Source: Clostridium sp. AM58-1XD
Lineage (GTDB): Bacteria > Bacillota > Clostridia > Lachnospirales > Lachnospiraceae
Direction: 5' to 3'
Length of the DNA stretch: 64,000 nt
Assembly: GCF_003464085.1 (NCBI RefSeq)
Contig: NZ_QSDR01000009.1
Location: 62,001-126,000, forward strand
How positions within the stretch are numbered: the stretch's first letter is position 1; each line of letters opens with the position of its first letter. Positions 28,365 through 36,727 of the stretch are shown here, one piece after another. The position numbers and the translations under genes were made by a program. A model generated the notes under the pieces. It ran no database searches. It saw only the letters and a list, made by a program, of their open reading frames with translations, and was not told the DNA's origin.

Positions 28365-29894
28365 TCAGCCTTGTCCGCTTTTGCCTTCGCCTGACTCTGC
28401 CTGAGACGAGATCACATCCGCATTAATTTCCATCCAGATGTCCGCGTTTTTTATCCCCAGTTTTTCAGGATTAAATACCGGCTCCACTCCGGAACGCCTC
28501 TGTTCTTTATAGTCTCTGTAGACCTTGACGATCGTGGGTGACATCAGTAAAAGAATGATCACATTGAACCATACCATCAGTCCTACTCCCAGTTCTCCCG
28601 ACGCAAAACTGGTGGATGATTTCTGAACCGCAAAATAGAAAAATACCAGAGGCATCGCTATTCTAAGCACCCATATCATCCGCTTTCTGATATTCTGCGT
28701 TTTATTATAAAGAAGATAAGCGATTGCCGTCTCTCCCTGATAATAATAATTCAGCAGAGTGGTAAATGCAAAGAAGAACAAAAAGAATGCAAGGACTGTC
28801 GCGCCGATTCCCCCTGGGAAGATCGTATTAAGCGCCTCCTGCGCCCAGATGATTCCGGCCGAATCTTCTGCGGCCTGCTGAGCCATAATCGCAGACCCCT
28901 GCCCCAGGTGGAGTATGGTCCCATCCACCCCTTTTACATTGAAACAGTCTGTCAGAATGATGATCAGTCCTGTACAGATGCACACGAACACGTCAATATA
29001 TACGCTGAAAGAATTTACCAGGCCCTGTACTCCGGGATGCCTGCACTCGGTTGCGGAAGCTGCGGGAACTGCTTCTCCCATACCGGCTCCCGATGAATTT
29101 ACGCTTCGTTTTACGCCCCAGAGAACCGCCGTTCCAAGCATGCCTCCGAACACAGCATCCACGCCGAACGCGCTGGTCACGATCGTGGAAAGCGCTGCGG
29201 GAAGTTCTTTGGCATCGATAATCAAAACAATAATTGTAAGAATGACAAATCCTATCGTCATAAAGGGAACTACCATCTCCGCCGTCTTGGCGATTCTGCG
29301 GATCCCGCCTGAGATAACGATAAAAAGCAGGACCGCCGCAATCGCACCGGTGATGTATTGGGAGATACCCAGGCTGTTCTTAAATCCGCTGGTGATGGAA
29401 AACGCGTGCGGTGCAACGGTGAGAATCGGCACGCAGATTAATGTCATGGCAGCATAGATCAGAGCCAGCGGTTTAAATCCCAGCCCCCTCTGAATATAAT
29501 AGTAAGCTCCGCCTCTGTATTCTCCATCCTGTTTAATCTTATAAACCTGTCCGAGAGCGCATTCTGCGTAGGAAATCGCCGTATCCAGAATCGATGTGAT
29601 CAGCATCCAGAAAATAGCTCCCGGACCGCCGCTCCATACAGCCACCGCCACGCCGGCTACATTCGCCGTCCCGACACGGTATCCGATTACCGTACAGAAC
29701 GTGGCAAAAGGTGAAATCCCTGTATCCGAACCTCCGGAACTGAACAGAAGATGAATCTGATGCCCGATATTTCTTACCTGTACCCCTTCCAGCCGGATCG
29801 TAAAATAGATCGCCGACCCCAGAATCAGAAATATAATCGGGTTCGACCATACCAGATTATTTAATGTTACAAATAGATTACTTAACCCCTCCAT
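28365..29894 (-). CDS. AGCS-family sodium:amino acid symporter
   Basis: A 509-residue permease with about eleven membrane segments and the alanine/glycine:cation symporter pattern (GYRVGTANVAGVAVAVWSGG, SSGAGMGEAVPAASATECRHPGVQG in two pieces: NSSGAGMGEAVPAAS and ATECRHPGVQG). Known members import alanine or glycine with Na+ or H+. Here it sits in an oxidoreductase/lyase/kinase locus, so its cargo may be the locus substrate, an amino acid or amino-acid conjugate. It has an AGGAGAG site and is spaced 52 bases from the ferredoxin gene. Confidence 0.9.
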   Translation of the reverse strand: MEGLSNLFVTLNNLVWSNPIIFLILGSAIYFTIRLEGVQVRNIGHQIHLLFSSGGSDTGISPFATFCTVIGYRVGTANVAGVAVAVWSGGPGAIFWMLITSILDTAISYAECALGQVYKIKQDGEYRGGAYYYIQRGLGFKPLALIYAAMTLICVPILTVAPHAFSITSGFKNSLGISQYITGAIAAVLLFIVISGGIRRIAKTAEMVVPFMTIGFVILTIIVLIIDAKELPAALSTIVTSAFGVDAVFGGMLGTAVLWGVKRSVNSSGAGMGEAVPAASATECRHPGVQGLVNSFSVYIDVFVCICTGLIIILTDCFNVKGVDGTILHLGQGSAIMAQQAAEDSAGIIWAQEALNTIFPGGIGATVLAFFLFFFAFTTLLNYYYQGETAIAYLLYNKTQNIRKRMIWVLRIAMPLVFFYFAVQKSSTSFASGELGVGLMVWFNVIILLLMSPTIVKVYRDYKEQRRSGVEPVFNPEKLGIKNADIWMEINADVISSQAESGEGKSGQG

Positions 29895-29946
29895 GTTGTC
29901 TCTCCTTTCAGCGGCAGGAAGTACCGCTTACGTAACGATTACCATA

Positions 29947-30798
29947 TCACCAATCATGCTCAAAGAACTCTTCGTCGGCCTCGATCTCCAGAGAAGTATA
30001 CCCCGTCAGTTTGATCGGACGCACCGGTCCCCTCTTGGTGGCCTGGGGAATCTGCGCCGGAGCTGTCTTTAATTCCTGTGCAATAATCCGCTCGATCGTC
30101 TTTGCACAATTTCGCCCCTGGCAGAGTCCCATTCCCGCTCTCAACAGACGTTTCACCTCATTGACGCTGGTGGCCCCATTTCTGACCGCTTCGATTACTT
30201 CCTCTTTTGTGATCTCCTCACAGCGGCATACATACATCGTATCATCTTTTACGTCGTCTGTCGTAACCGGACTGGAAATTATTTCCTGATTTTCTTCCGC
30301 CATTCGTTTCTTATCTACAGAAAAGTTGCGGACCTTCATTCCGTACCCCTTCGGAATCTTCACTTCTACCACCGCTGTACGGTCATTTGCTCTGGTCATC
30401 ACAATCCGCTGTACGGTCCCCATCACAAGAAACTCTCCCGCTCTGCTTAAACAGTATACCTCCTGCCCTTTTTCCGGGAGCGGATAGTATTCATAAGGCA
30501 GGGTGACCGTGTCAAAGTGCTCCCCGCTCTGATCCACCAGAAAGATTGCCTGCCCCGGACACAGCGCCACGCATAAGCCGCAGCCAATGCATTTTTCCGT
30601 ATCGATTACAGGAAGATTGGTAATCGGTTCCCCCACCGTGATCGCATGATGCGGACAAGCCGCTTCGCACGGATTACAGGGAATATTCTGCCGACACTCG
30701 ATCACGACGCATTTCTTACGGGCCAGGGTATCGTTTCCGGGAAAACCCGGAATATCCATAACCTCCTCCATCTCTAAATAACCGGTTTTAGCAAGCAT
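29947..30798 (-). CDS. Ferredoxin-type [4Fe-4S] plus BFD-like [2Fe-2S] electron-transfer protein
   Basis: A 283-residue fusion. Residues about 30-95 hold two [4Fe-4S] motifs (CRQNIPCNPCEAACPHH and CIGCGLCVALCPG); about 190-250 hold a bacterioferredoxin-associated ferredoxin-like domain (YVCRCEEITKEEV ... GMGLCQGRNCAKTI). BFD domains of this kind are found as part or partner of HcnB/opine-oxidase subunits. It probably takes electrons from the two flavoprotein subunits encoded upstream. Its ATG overlaps the restored stop of the preceding FAD gene, which supports coupling. Confidence 0.88.
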   Translation of the reverse strand: MLAKTGYLEMEEVMDIPGFPGNDTLARKKCVVIECRQNIPCNPCEAACPHHAITVGEPITNLPVIDTEKCIGCGLCVALCPGQAIFLVDQSGEHFDTVTLPYEYYPLPEKGQEVYCLSRAGEFLVMGTVQRIVMTRANDRTAVVEVKIPKGYGMKVRNFSVDKKRMAEENQEIISSPVTTDDVKDDTMYVCRCEEITKEEVIEAVRNGATSVNEVKRLLRAGMGLCQGRNCAKTIERIIAQELKTAPAQIPQATKRGPVRPIKLTGYTSLEIEADEEFFEHDW

Positions 30799-31916
30799 TT
30801 TTTCTCACCTTCCATTCTTCCATCTGTCTGATAATCTCCTCCTTGGCCTCCGCGCGGCTAAACGAACGGGCCGGTTCTCAGTTGATTCAGAGAGTTCCAG
30901 ACGTTTTGCTTTGCCTCTTTTGCCTCGTTTTCGTCCATCAGGCCGAGAGCCTCTGCAGCCGCGATACCTGCAAGTTTGCCCTCTTCAATCGCGGACGACG
31001 CTTCCTCCACTCCTGAAGAATCTCCTGCCACATAGATGCCGTCTTTCGTCGTCATCATATCGCGGTCATGCATCGGAACCTGGGAGCCCAGTCTTCCTCC
31101 ATTTACAAACACTACATCCGCCATAGACGGAAGGCCGATATCCGGCGTAAGACCCACTGCTATACCGATCGTGTCACATTCTATGAACTGTTCCGTACCT
31201 TTTACCGGCTGAAATCTGTCATCCACCTTGGCAATCACAGCTCCCTTTATTCCGCTCAAATCCTCATTCGGAACCGCTTCCAAAATGGTATGCCCTGTAT
31301 ACATGGGAACTCCCGCTCTTCTCACCTTTGCAGAATGTACCCCATACCCGCCTACGGTCGGCGCCGCTTCGACAACCCCCGCCACATCCGCTCCTGACTG
31401 AAGAAGCTGATAGGTCACGATCAGGCCCACATTGCCGGAGCCGATCATCAGCACTTTTTTTCCCACCGGCACCCGGTGCACGTTAATCATCGTCTGGATC
31501 GCCCCCGCTCCTACCACACCCGGCAGGGTCCATCCTGGAAATGCCAGCGGGTTCTCTGAAGCCCCTGTCGCCATAATTACTTTCTTTGGATGTACGATTA
31601 CACCTGTTTCCCCATGTACCGCAAGCGCCACGCCCTCATCATTGGGATAGATCCCGTAGGCTACCGTGTCGAGCATAACCTCAACACCGAGTTTCTGTAC
31701 TTCCTCCAAAAGTTCCGTCCCTATATCCACGCCTCTGACTCCCGCTTTATGTCTTCTGGAGCCGAAGAACTTGTGGATTTGCTTAAAAAGCTGTCCGCCT
31801 GGTTTGCTGTTCTCATCCACCACCAGCACTTGTGCGCCGCATTTTGCCGCCTCAATGGCTGCGGAAAGTCCTGCCGGTCCTGCGCCGATGATCAGAATAT
31901 CTATTACGTCCTTCAT
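30788..31916 (-). CDS. FAD-dependent oxidoreductase, HcnB/OoxA/sarcosine-oxidase-alpha-like, with 3' frameshift
   Basis: Pyridine-nucleotide-disulfide-reductase fold: FAD site DILIIGAGPAGLSAAIEAAK, NAD-type site VLMIGSGNVGLIV and C-terminal GIYVAGDSSGVEEAS. The start is the ATG at 31916, overlapping the [2Fe-2S] gene by four bases, with GGGAGGGG upstream; an ORF extension to 32036 is spurious. The ORF stops at 30858 right after the conserved LRTGPF. The sequence beyond, one frame over, encodes SRAEAKEEIIRQMEEWK and stops at 30788, overlapping the next ATG. So a one-base gain or two-base loss has occurred near 30860. It forms the alpha subunit of a dehydrogenase with its neighbours. Confidence 0.87.
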
Positions 31917-32233
31917 TTCGACCCCTCCCATTTTCCAAGACCATCCTGTGTCTCTATCCTCATTCCGTCTTCCACAGGAGTGATACATGTGCGGACGTTC
32001 GGGTCTCCGTTCACCGTCATGACACAGTTGGTGCACCGCCCGATTCCGCAGAAATATCCCCGCGGCTCATGTTTTTTTGCACTGATGTTCTGAACCTTGA
32101 TCCCGGCCGCCAGAAGCGCAGCCAGAATTGGTTCTCCTTCCCTTGCGGATATTTCCTTTCCGTCTACCGTGATCCGGACCTCTCTTGCCTCTTCCAGATC
32201 GCCTAATATAATATGATTTTCTATTCTGGACAT
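31913..32233 (-). CDS. [2Fe-2S] ferredoxin subunit, HcnA-like
   Basis: A 106-residue protein with the cluster motif CGIGRCTNC plus a later Cys (NVRTC), matching the N-terminal domain of sarcosine oxidase alpha and the free HcnA/proline-dehydrogenase-type small subunits. It provides the iron-sulfur centre of the heteromeric amine dehydrogenase. Its ATG has GGAGG-like sequence upstream (AGGAAATGAG) and its stop overlaps the next gene (ATGA). Confidence 0.9.
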   Translation of the reverse strand: MSRIENHIILGDLEEAREVRITVDGKEISAREGEPILAALLAAGIKVQNISAKKHEPRGYFCGIGRCTNCVMTVNGDPNVRTCITPVEDGMRIETQDGLGKWEGSK

Positions 32234-32282
32234 CTCATTTCCTCCAAATTTCCCGTATCAATATCCCTATCCGTGAACTTTT

Positions 32283-32322
32283 AAAAATAGTAAGGCTCGA
32301 AAGGGCCTTGCCAACTATTTTT
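32283..32322 (-). terminator. Hairpin between the two FAD-subunit genes (attenuator or terminator)
   Basis: AAAAATAGT plus AGGC (32283-32296) pairs with GCCTT plus ACTATTTTT (32305-32322). On the minus strand a short T-run closes it. It lies within the catabolic operon, so it may lower expression of the downstream genes or protect the upstream mRNA rather than end transcription. Confidence 0.45.
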
Positions 32323-32356
32323 CATGTATCGTACGTAAGCGCCCAGAGGACAGGCA

Positions 32357-33438
32357 TTACGTGCTCGCAACATTAAAGTATTCCTCTCCTTTGATACATT
32401 TGATTAAATGCGCAGCTGCCGCAGGTCCGATGGCATATCCGCAGAAGCCGGTAACTGCATAGTAAATTCCCGGATGGTTTTCAACCTCCCCGATGTACGG
32501 AAGTCTCTCCGGAGTAAATCCTTCAAAACCGGACCAGCTTCTCAATATATTGAGTTTGCTGATGGATGGAATGATGTCCTGCGCTTCTCTCACGTTGAAG
32601 CAAAGTCCGTTGATGGAAACATCCTTTCTGTCGCTGGTCTCCAGGTCGCCGTATCCTTCTCTTCCTCCGCCGATCAGGAGGAGCCTTCGGCCGTCTGCTT
32701 CATCGTCAGTGTCGGAGTCGTAATGGTATAGTCGATGAAATGGGGCGCTTTCTCAGTAACCGTGATCATGTTGTGTTTTTCTTCCAGTTCGATATGTACG
32801 CCCAGCGGATCTAATAATTTAGGAGAACGGATGCCGCAGGTAATAAGCACCTTGTCGGCCCGGAACGCTTCATTGTCGGAATATGCCAAATACCCCTTTC
32901 CGTCCTCTGCCGGTTCGATCTTTGTAATGACCTGGTGATCCATAAATTCTGCGCCCAGCTTCTTTGCCGCCATCAGGATATTGACTCCCGCTTTCAGCGG
33001 ATTCGAGTATCCTGACATGGGACTGAAGTTTGCCGCGATGACATTTTCACATATGTAAGGGACTTTTTCGTGCACCTGTTCTTTAGTCAGGCGTTCTACC
33101 GGAAGCCCGTTTAACGCAAATCGTTCCTCCTGCTCGTCCAGAAGATGGAGATCTTCCTCACGCAAAATGCAGAATAACCCGCCGGTGCGGTGGTACCCCA
33201 CATCAATTCCCTCTTTATTCTGAAACTGATCCCACAATTCTGCAGACAGTTTATGCAGGGGAAGGGAGCGGGGCGGCTGCTGGAGAAGCTCCAGCCCGCC
33301 TGCATTTACACCCGACGCCTCGTTACACGGATACGTCCTGTCTACAATCATTACCTTCTTATTATCTTTTGCGAGAAAATACGCTGCGCTGCAGCCCACG
33401 ATTCCCGCGCCGATAATCAAATATTCTGCTTGCTTCAC
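32357..33438 (-). pseudogene. FAD-dependent amine/amino acid dehydrogenase, HcnC/sarcosine-oxidase-beta-like, frameshifted
   Basis: DAO-fold flavoprotein: FAD site LIIGAGIVGCSAAYFLA, ASGVNAGG segment, and C-terminal YIGEVENHPGIYYAVTGF ... IGPAAAAHLI. It is split into 32674-33438 and 32357-32593. One base is missing near 32684 (coding GGCCTCC expected, GGCTCC present); restoring it joins the halves through LLLIGGGREGYGDLETSD into 360 residues, the normal family size. The start is GTG at 33438 with AGGAGG eight bases upstream, 16 bases after the lyase stop. It would be the catalytic subunit oxidising a C-N bond. I think the break is a consensus error, but it is broken as given. Confidence 0.85.
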
Positions 33439-33454
33439 GAGAAACTCCTCCTTT

Positions 33455-34370
33455 TTACTCCTTTGACAGCGCAGCAATGTTGCTCCACTTGAGCACAAGT
33501 TTCTTTTCTTCCTCCGTCAGTCCGCGGCGGGGACGGCGGCATATGCCCTCCTCAAATCCATAAACCTCCTGAAGGATATATTTCACGGCCTGAGTCGGTT
33601 TCGGGAAACGTTCCGTCATGTTGACTACGGGATATAACTTCTTATACAGTTCAAGTCCCTTCTGATAGTCCTTTTCAACAATCATCGCGTTATGGAACAT
33701 AGCTGATAATTTCGGCAGAATGTTTGCCGTCATGCTGATCCATCCGATTGCGCCTGTCGCATACGCCTGATACAGGAGATAATCACAGCCGCAGAGCACG
33801 CCCACATCCTCCGTCTGATCAGCCTCGAAGATAAAGTCAGTCATGATATCGATCTCCATGGAGGCGTCTTTTACGATCCGCACATGCTCCAGTTTATATA
33901 ATTCCCGCATCGTTTCCGTGGTAATCCCCGATGTGACGTCGGATTATTGTAGACCATGATGTCCAGCCCGGAGTGGTCGTTGATATAGGTGTAGTGGTCG
34001 ATGATCTCACTCTGAGACTGTCCGTAGTAGAAGGACGGAAGGACCATAGCCGCGTCCGCTCCCGCTTCCCGGGCATTTTCCATCAGCTCTACCACATCCT
34101 CCACGCGTTCTCTGGAGCGCCGATGATTACGGAGGCGCCCTTTGCCTTTATGTACGGCACCATCTCATTCACATACGCCTTATGCTCTTCTAAGGACATG
34201 CTCTGATACTCTCCGGCTGCCATCAGGACGCCGATCCCGCCGATTCCGTTCTCGATCATCCAGTCCGCGTGCTTCTTTGCCGCTTCGTAGTTAAAACTTC
34301 CGTCTTCGTACATCGGTGTGACCATTGCCGGAAATACATGGGTAAATTTGCTCATATCTTCTCTTTTCAT
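33455..34370 (-). pseudogene. DapA-family aldolase/deaminase (Schiff-base lyase), two frameshifts
   Basis: TIM-barrel lyase family of dihydrodipicolinate synthase, N-acetylneuraminate lyase, KDG aldolase and pyrroline-hydroxycarboxylate deaminase. Catalytic Tyr (MVYNN) and Lys (RIVKDAS) are present. Three ORFs (34089-34370, 33871-34104, 33455-33910) join if one base is restored at about 34115 (GCCTCC expected, GCTCC present) and one at about 33941 (AATCCCGACG expected, giving NNPDVTSGITT). The restored product is 305 residues, exactly family size. The neighbouring amine dehydrogenase genes make a keto-acid or pyrroline intermediate a reasonable substrate. Confidence 0.85.
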
Positions 34371-34504
34371 CGTTTTATTTTCCTTTCTTATTCCTGTGAT
34401 TTTGATGTGATTTCAATGTTGGTTTCCTCTTGTATTGGAGTGGAGTTGACCTTATCTGGTTTCCTCTTATTTGGTTTTGACCTTATTCTGGGATTGATAT
34501 CGTG
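34371..34504 (-). repeat. Intergenic spacer with two pairs of short direct repeats
   Basis: Between the TIM-barrel and lyase genes. On the plus strand TTGACCTTAT occurs at 34446-34455 and 34477-34486 and TGGTTTCCTCTT at 34420-34431 and 34457-34468. No ORF is supported. The repeats may bind a regulator or be a small local duplication. Confidence 0.4.
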
Positions 34505-35179
34505 TCAGTGATTGATATAGTTCAGAACAAATTCCAGATTTTCACGGAAGGTACCGCCCTTTACGAAGTTTCCGTTAAACAGTGCGCTGCCCATGGTATA
34601 TTCGGCCACTCCGATCTCTTTCATAAGATCCATCCGTTCCTCACTGCCGATACTTCCGGCGATGCAGACTTTATCCGCCCCGACAGCCTGTACCAGCGCT
34701 TTGGTCAGTTCAATGGGATCTCCGTCCGTATAACGGTATGCCGTAAGATCTACGCCGTCCGCTCCGCTTGCAACCGCTTTTTTTGCCGACTCGATTACGG
34801 AATCGATCGTGCCCGTAAGCGCTACCGGACTGCCTCCTACGTTTCCGACAAAAGGATAGTATTTTAAATCGTGTGCTTTCGCAAATTCAAATACGGAGTC
34901 AAATGGCAACGTTCCCGTCAGATAATCAAATCCGCATTCATCAGCGAGCTTCGCTCCCTCCAGGCATCCTTCTTCGGTGTAGGTGACAACTTCGAGATAT
35001 GTCTCTTTTCCCGCGCCTTTCATCTTTTCGGCAAGAGCTTTCATCTTCTCTTTTTCAAGGCCGACGTCCTTAAACCCCCACTTCTTAACCGGAAGGTCCT
35101 TGCAGGAGTCAAAAACCGCTTCCGCATCGGAGACTGTGATATCGTTGTTTGTCAGCATGATAATGATCTCTGGATTCAT
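34505..35179 (-). CDS. Putative TIM-barrel enzyme, function unknown
   Basis: A 224-residue protein predicted as a (beta/alpha)8 barrel: alternating strands such as IIIMLTNND, KWGFKDVG, ETYLEVVTYTEEG, GFDYLTGTLPF, YYPFVGNVGG, GADGVDLTAYRY, KVCIAGSIGS and EYTMGSALF. The final GSI/GSALF pattern resembles phosphate-binding loops of ribulose-phosphate epimerase or HisA-like barrels, so a phosphorylated substrate is possible. I do not recognise a named family. It is the first gene of the catabolic operon, nearest the regulatory region. Confidence 0.75.
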   Translation of the reverse strand: MNPEIIIMLTNNDITVSDAEAVFDSCKDLPVKKWGFKDVGLEKEKMKALAEKMKGAGKETYLEVVTYTEEGCLEGAKLADECGFDYLTGTLPFDSVFEFAKAHDLKYYPFVGNVGGSPVALTGTIDSVIESAKKAVASGADGVDLTAYRYTDGDPIELTKALVQAVGADKVCIAGSIGSEERMDLMKEIGVAEYTMGSALFNGNFVKGGTFRENLEFVLNYINH

Positions 35180-35222
35180 CTCTCTTGTTCTCCTCTCTGT
35201 AATTCCTGATAATCCGATTATA

Positions 35223-35261
35223 AGCGTTTTAATTATTTTTTACAATCGTTTTTGATCGTTT
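35223..35261. promoter_or_regulatory. Direct repeats of ATCGTTT, candidate DeoR-type operator (site 1)
   Basis: ATCGTTT at 35245-35251 and 35255-35261, ten bases apart, with a related AGCGTTT at 35223-35229 (two turns away). Spacing by one helical turn in the divergent regulatory region upstream of the catabolic operon suggests cooperative binding by the adjacent DeoR-family protein. Confidence 0.5.
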
Positions 35262-35367
35262 TAATTATTTTCAGTTATTATCGACAACTTATAATCCATT
35301 TTTTTGTGTAAAATCACTTTGTTTTTCCTTTTTTCAATCATTATTTGTGATTTATCGCCAATCATTC

Positions 35368-35384
35368 ATCGTTTATAATCGTTT
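35368..35384. promoter_or_regulatory. Direct repeats of ATCGTTT, candidate DeoR-type operator (site 2)
   Basis: A second pair with the same ten-base spacing: ATCGTTT at 35368-35374 and 35378-35384, just upstream of the deoR promoter. Two equal pairs about 120 bases apart could support DNA looping. Confidence 0.5.
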
Positions 35385-35398
35385 TTCTGCTTTTTCAC

Positions 35399-35427
35399 TT
35401 GTTTTATTCCTCCGTATCGTCTATAAT
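35399..35427 (+). promoter_or_regulatory. Promoter of the DeoR-family regulator gene
   Basis: TTGTTT (35399-35404), 17 bases, TATAAT (35422-35427). The transcript would carry a leader of about 170 bases that includes the tandem hairpins at 35447-35543. Confidence 0.6.
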
Positions 35428-35446
35428 GATACTCGTAGGGCAGTCT

Positions 35447-35543
35447 GTATTTCAGGCCCTTCGGGCCGGCGCGCTTCGCGCGATAAGGTTTACCCGAGGG
35501 TACCCCCGTATTTCAGGCCCTTCGGGCCGGCGCGCTTCGCGCG
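35447..35543 (+). repeat. Tandem duplicated double-hairpin in the deoR leader
   Basis: A 36-base unit occurs twice with a 61-base period (starts at 35447 and 35508). Each copy has two short GC-rich hairpins with TTC-type loops (GGCCC/GGGCC and CGCGC/GCGCG). A fifth small palindrome (TACCC-GA-GGGTA) lies between them. The region is transcribed with deoR and could slow polymerase or ribosomes; no T-run follows, so it is not a simple terminator. Confidence 0.7.
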
Positions 35544-35603
35544 GTAAAGTTTAATTAAAACAGTGGTTTGTGCAGGCAGACAATAGAGAAAGGGAGTTGG
35601 CAA

Positions 35604-36416
35604 ATGTCAAAAACAGCAATTACACAGTTTCCGGAAGAGCGGGAACAGATTGTCATGGATTTCTTACAAAAGCAGGGGAAGATTCGCGTATCGGAAGTGA
35701 TCGATTTGTTAGGGATCTCGCCGTCCACCGCGCGTCTGCTGCTTCAGAAGATGGATGACAGGGGGCTGCTCCAGAGAACGCACGGAGGCGCAGTCATGGT
35801 AAATCAGGCCGCCCCTCCGAAGCATCAGAGGGATTATGAACATATTGAGAATAGAGAAAAGAAAATGCAGATTGCAGCCGCAGCCGCCAAGACGGTTAAA
35901 GATGGTGACTTTATTGCGCTGGGCAGCGGAACGACCACATTTTTAATGTCCACGCTGCTTCACGATAAGCAGGAACTTACGATTGTCACGGATTCCATTC
36001 CGATCGCCTATGAACTCAGAGGTATCGAACAGATCACTTTGTATGTATGCGGCGGATGGATTATGCACCGTAACAGCGCCTGCCGCGGAATTAATGCCGA
36101 AAATTTCTTTAAGGGCCTGAGTGCCGTCGACAAATCCTACTGCGGCACGGATTCCCTCCACCCGGAGTTCGGAATGACCTCCGTAGATTTCGATCCCAGA
36201 ACTGAGGCCGCCGTATGCCGGATTGGCAAAGAACGTTATATATTGGCCGATTCTACCAAGTTCCATATCCGGCCGTATATTAACAAGGTGACGGAACTGA
36301 ACGAGATACAGCATGTGGTCTCGGATGCCGCGCTGGAGAAAGAGTATATTACCGCCCTGGAAAAAGCCGGCGTCCATGTGATAATAGCAGACACGGAATA
36401 TACTCCTGGATATTAA
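35604..36416 (+). CDS. DeoR-family transcriptional regulator
   Basis: N-terminal winged helix (RVSEVIDLLGISPSTARLLLQK, ending in RTHGGAV) and the DeoR C-terminal sensor domain with the phosphosugar-binding GSGTTTFL loop and the TEAAVCRIGKERYILADSTKF-type ending (pieces: TEAAVCRIGKE, YILADSTKF). Such proteins usually repress a sugar catabolic operon until a phosphorylated intermediate binds. It is divergent from the oxidoreductase/lyase/kinase operon. The start is the ATG at 35604 with GGGAG seven bases upstream; an ORF extension to 35568 lacks one. Confidence 0.92.
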   Translation: MSKTAITQFPEEREQIVMDFLQKQGKIRVSEVIDLLGISPSTARLLLQKMDDRGLLQRTHGGAVMVNQAAPPKHQRDYEHIENREKKMQIAAAAAKTVKDGDFIALGSGTTTFLMSTLLHDKQELTIVTDSIPIAYELRGIEQITLYVCGGWIMHRNSACRGINAENFFKGLSAVDKSYCGTDSLHPEFGMTSVDFDPRTEAAVCRIGKERYILADSTKFHIRPYINKVTELNEIQHVVSDAALEKEYITALEKAGVHVIIADTEYTPGY

Positions 36417-36510
36417 GCAGGTTTCCATCGTTGACGTGCGCGGACTGATAGGCTGGGGCTGAATCATAAAACCACTGCTTATCTTCATACTCTTTATACA
36501 GTCTCTTCTC

Positions 36511-36636
36511 CTAAAGCTCCGTCTGTGCACTGTCTTTTCCTTCCATAACCTGCCGAAAGAACGGTGCGTTCTCACATGCTCTTCTCGTTTTGCGCTGTTT
36601 ATCTGTCACATTTACCGGGGCAGAGGCGTAATACAT
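36511..36636 (-). pseudogene. Short or degenerate ORF of unknown origin
   Basis: A 41-codon frame (MYYASAPVNVTDKQRKTRRA ... MEGKDSAQTEL, stop TAG at 36511) has protein-like composition. The same frame continues past the TAG with EKRLYKEYEDKQWFYDSAP up to the deoR end. It may be a small gene or the remnant of a longer one with a nonsense codon. There is no good ribosome-binding site and I recognise no family. It is the only coding-like signal in the 36.42-36.78 kb spacer. Confidence 0.3.
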
Positions 36637-36657
36637 AAAAAGATGAAGGTACTAAAA

Positions 36658-36727
36658 CTATGCCCCTGATATCAGATCCCGTTCCAAGGCGTTAGCCAGG
36701 TCACATCATCTGATATCAGGGGCATAG
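36658..36727. repeat. Structured palindromic element, copy 1
   Basis: A perfect 20-bp inverted repeat (36658-36677 with 36708-36727, core CCCCTGATATCAGAT) around a 30-base centre containing CCGTTCCAAGGC and a GGC/GCC mini-stem. The central 50 bases match copy 3 (48.12 kb, opposite strand) at about 39 positions, and the stem matches copy 2 (54.61 kb). It follows the 3' end of the MocR-type gene, where the stem and a short T-run on the minus strand could end transcription. Confidence 0.75.

Noticed and set aside
26755..36416. Hydroxyproline degradation as the sure function of the oxidoreductase locus
   Set aside because: The dehydrogenase and DapA lyase would fit, but hydroxyproline epimerase and ketoglutarate semialdehyde dehydrogenase are missing and a sugar kinase is unexplained.
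35943..36575. A 210-codon minus-strand ORF
   Set aside because: Mostly antisense to deoR; only the part beyond the deoR end has a coding-like look, and that in a different frame (reported separately).
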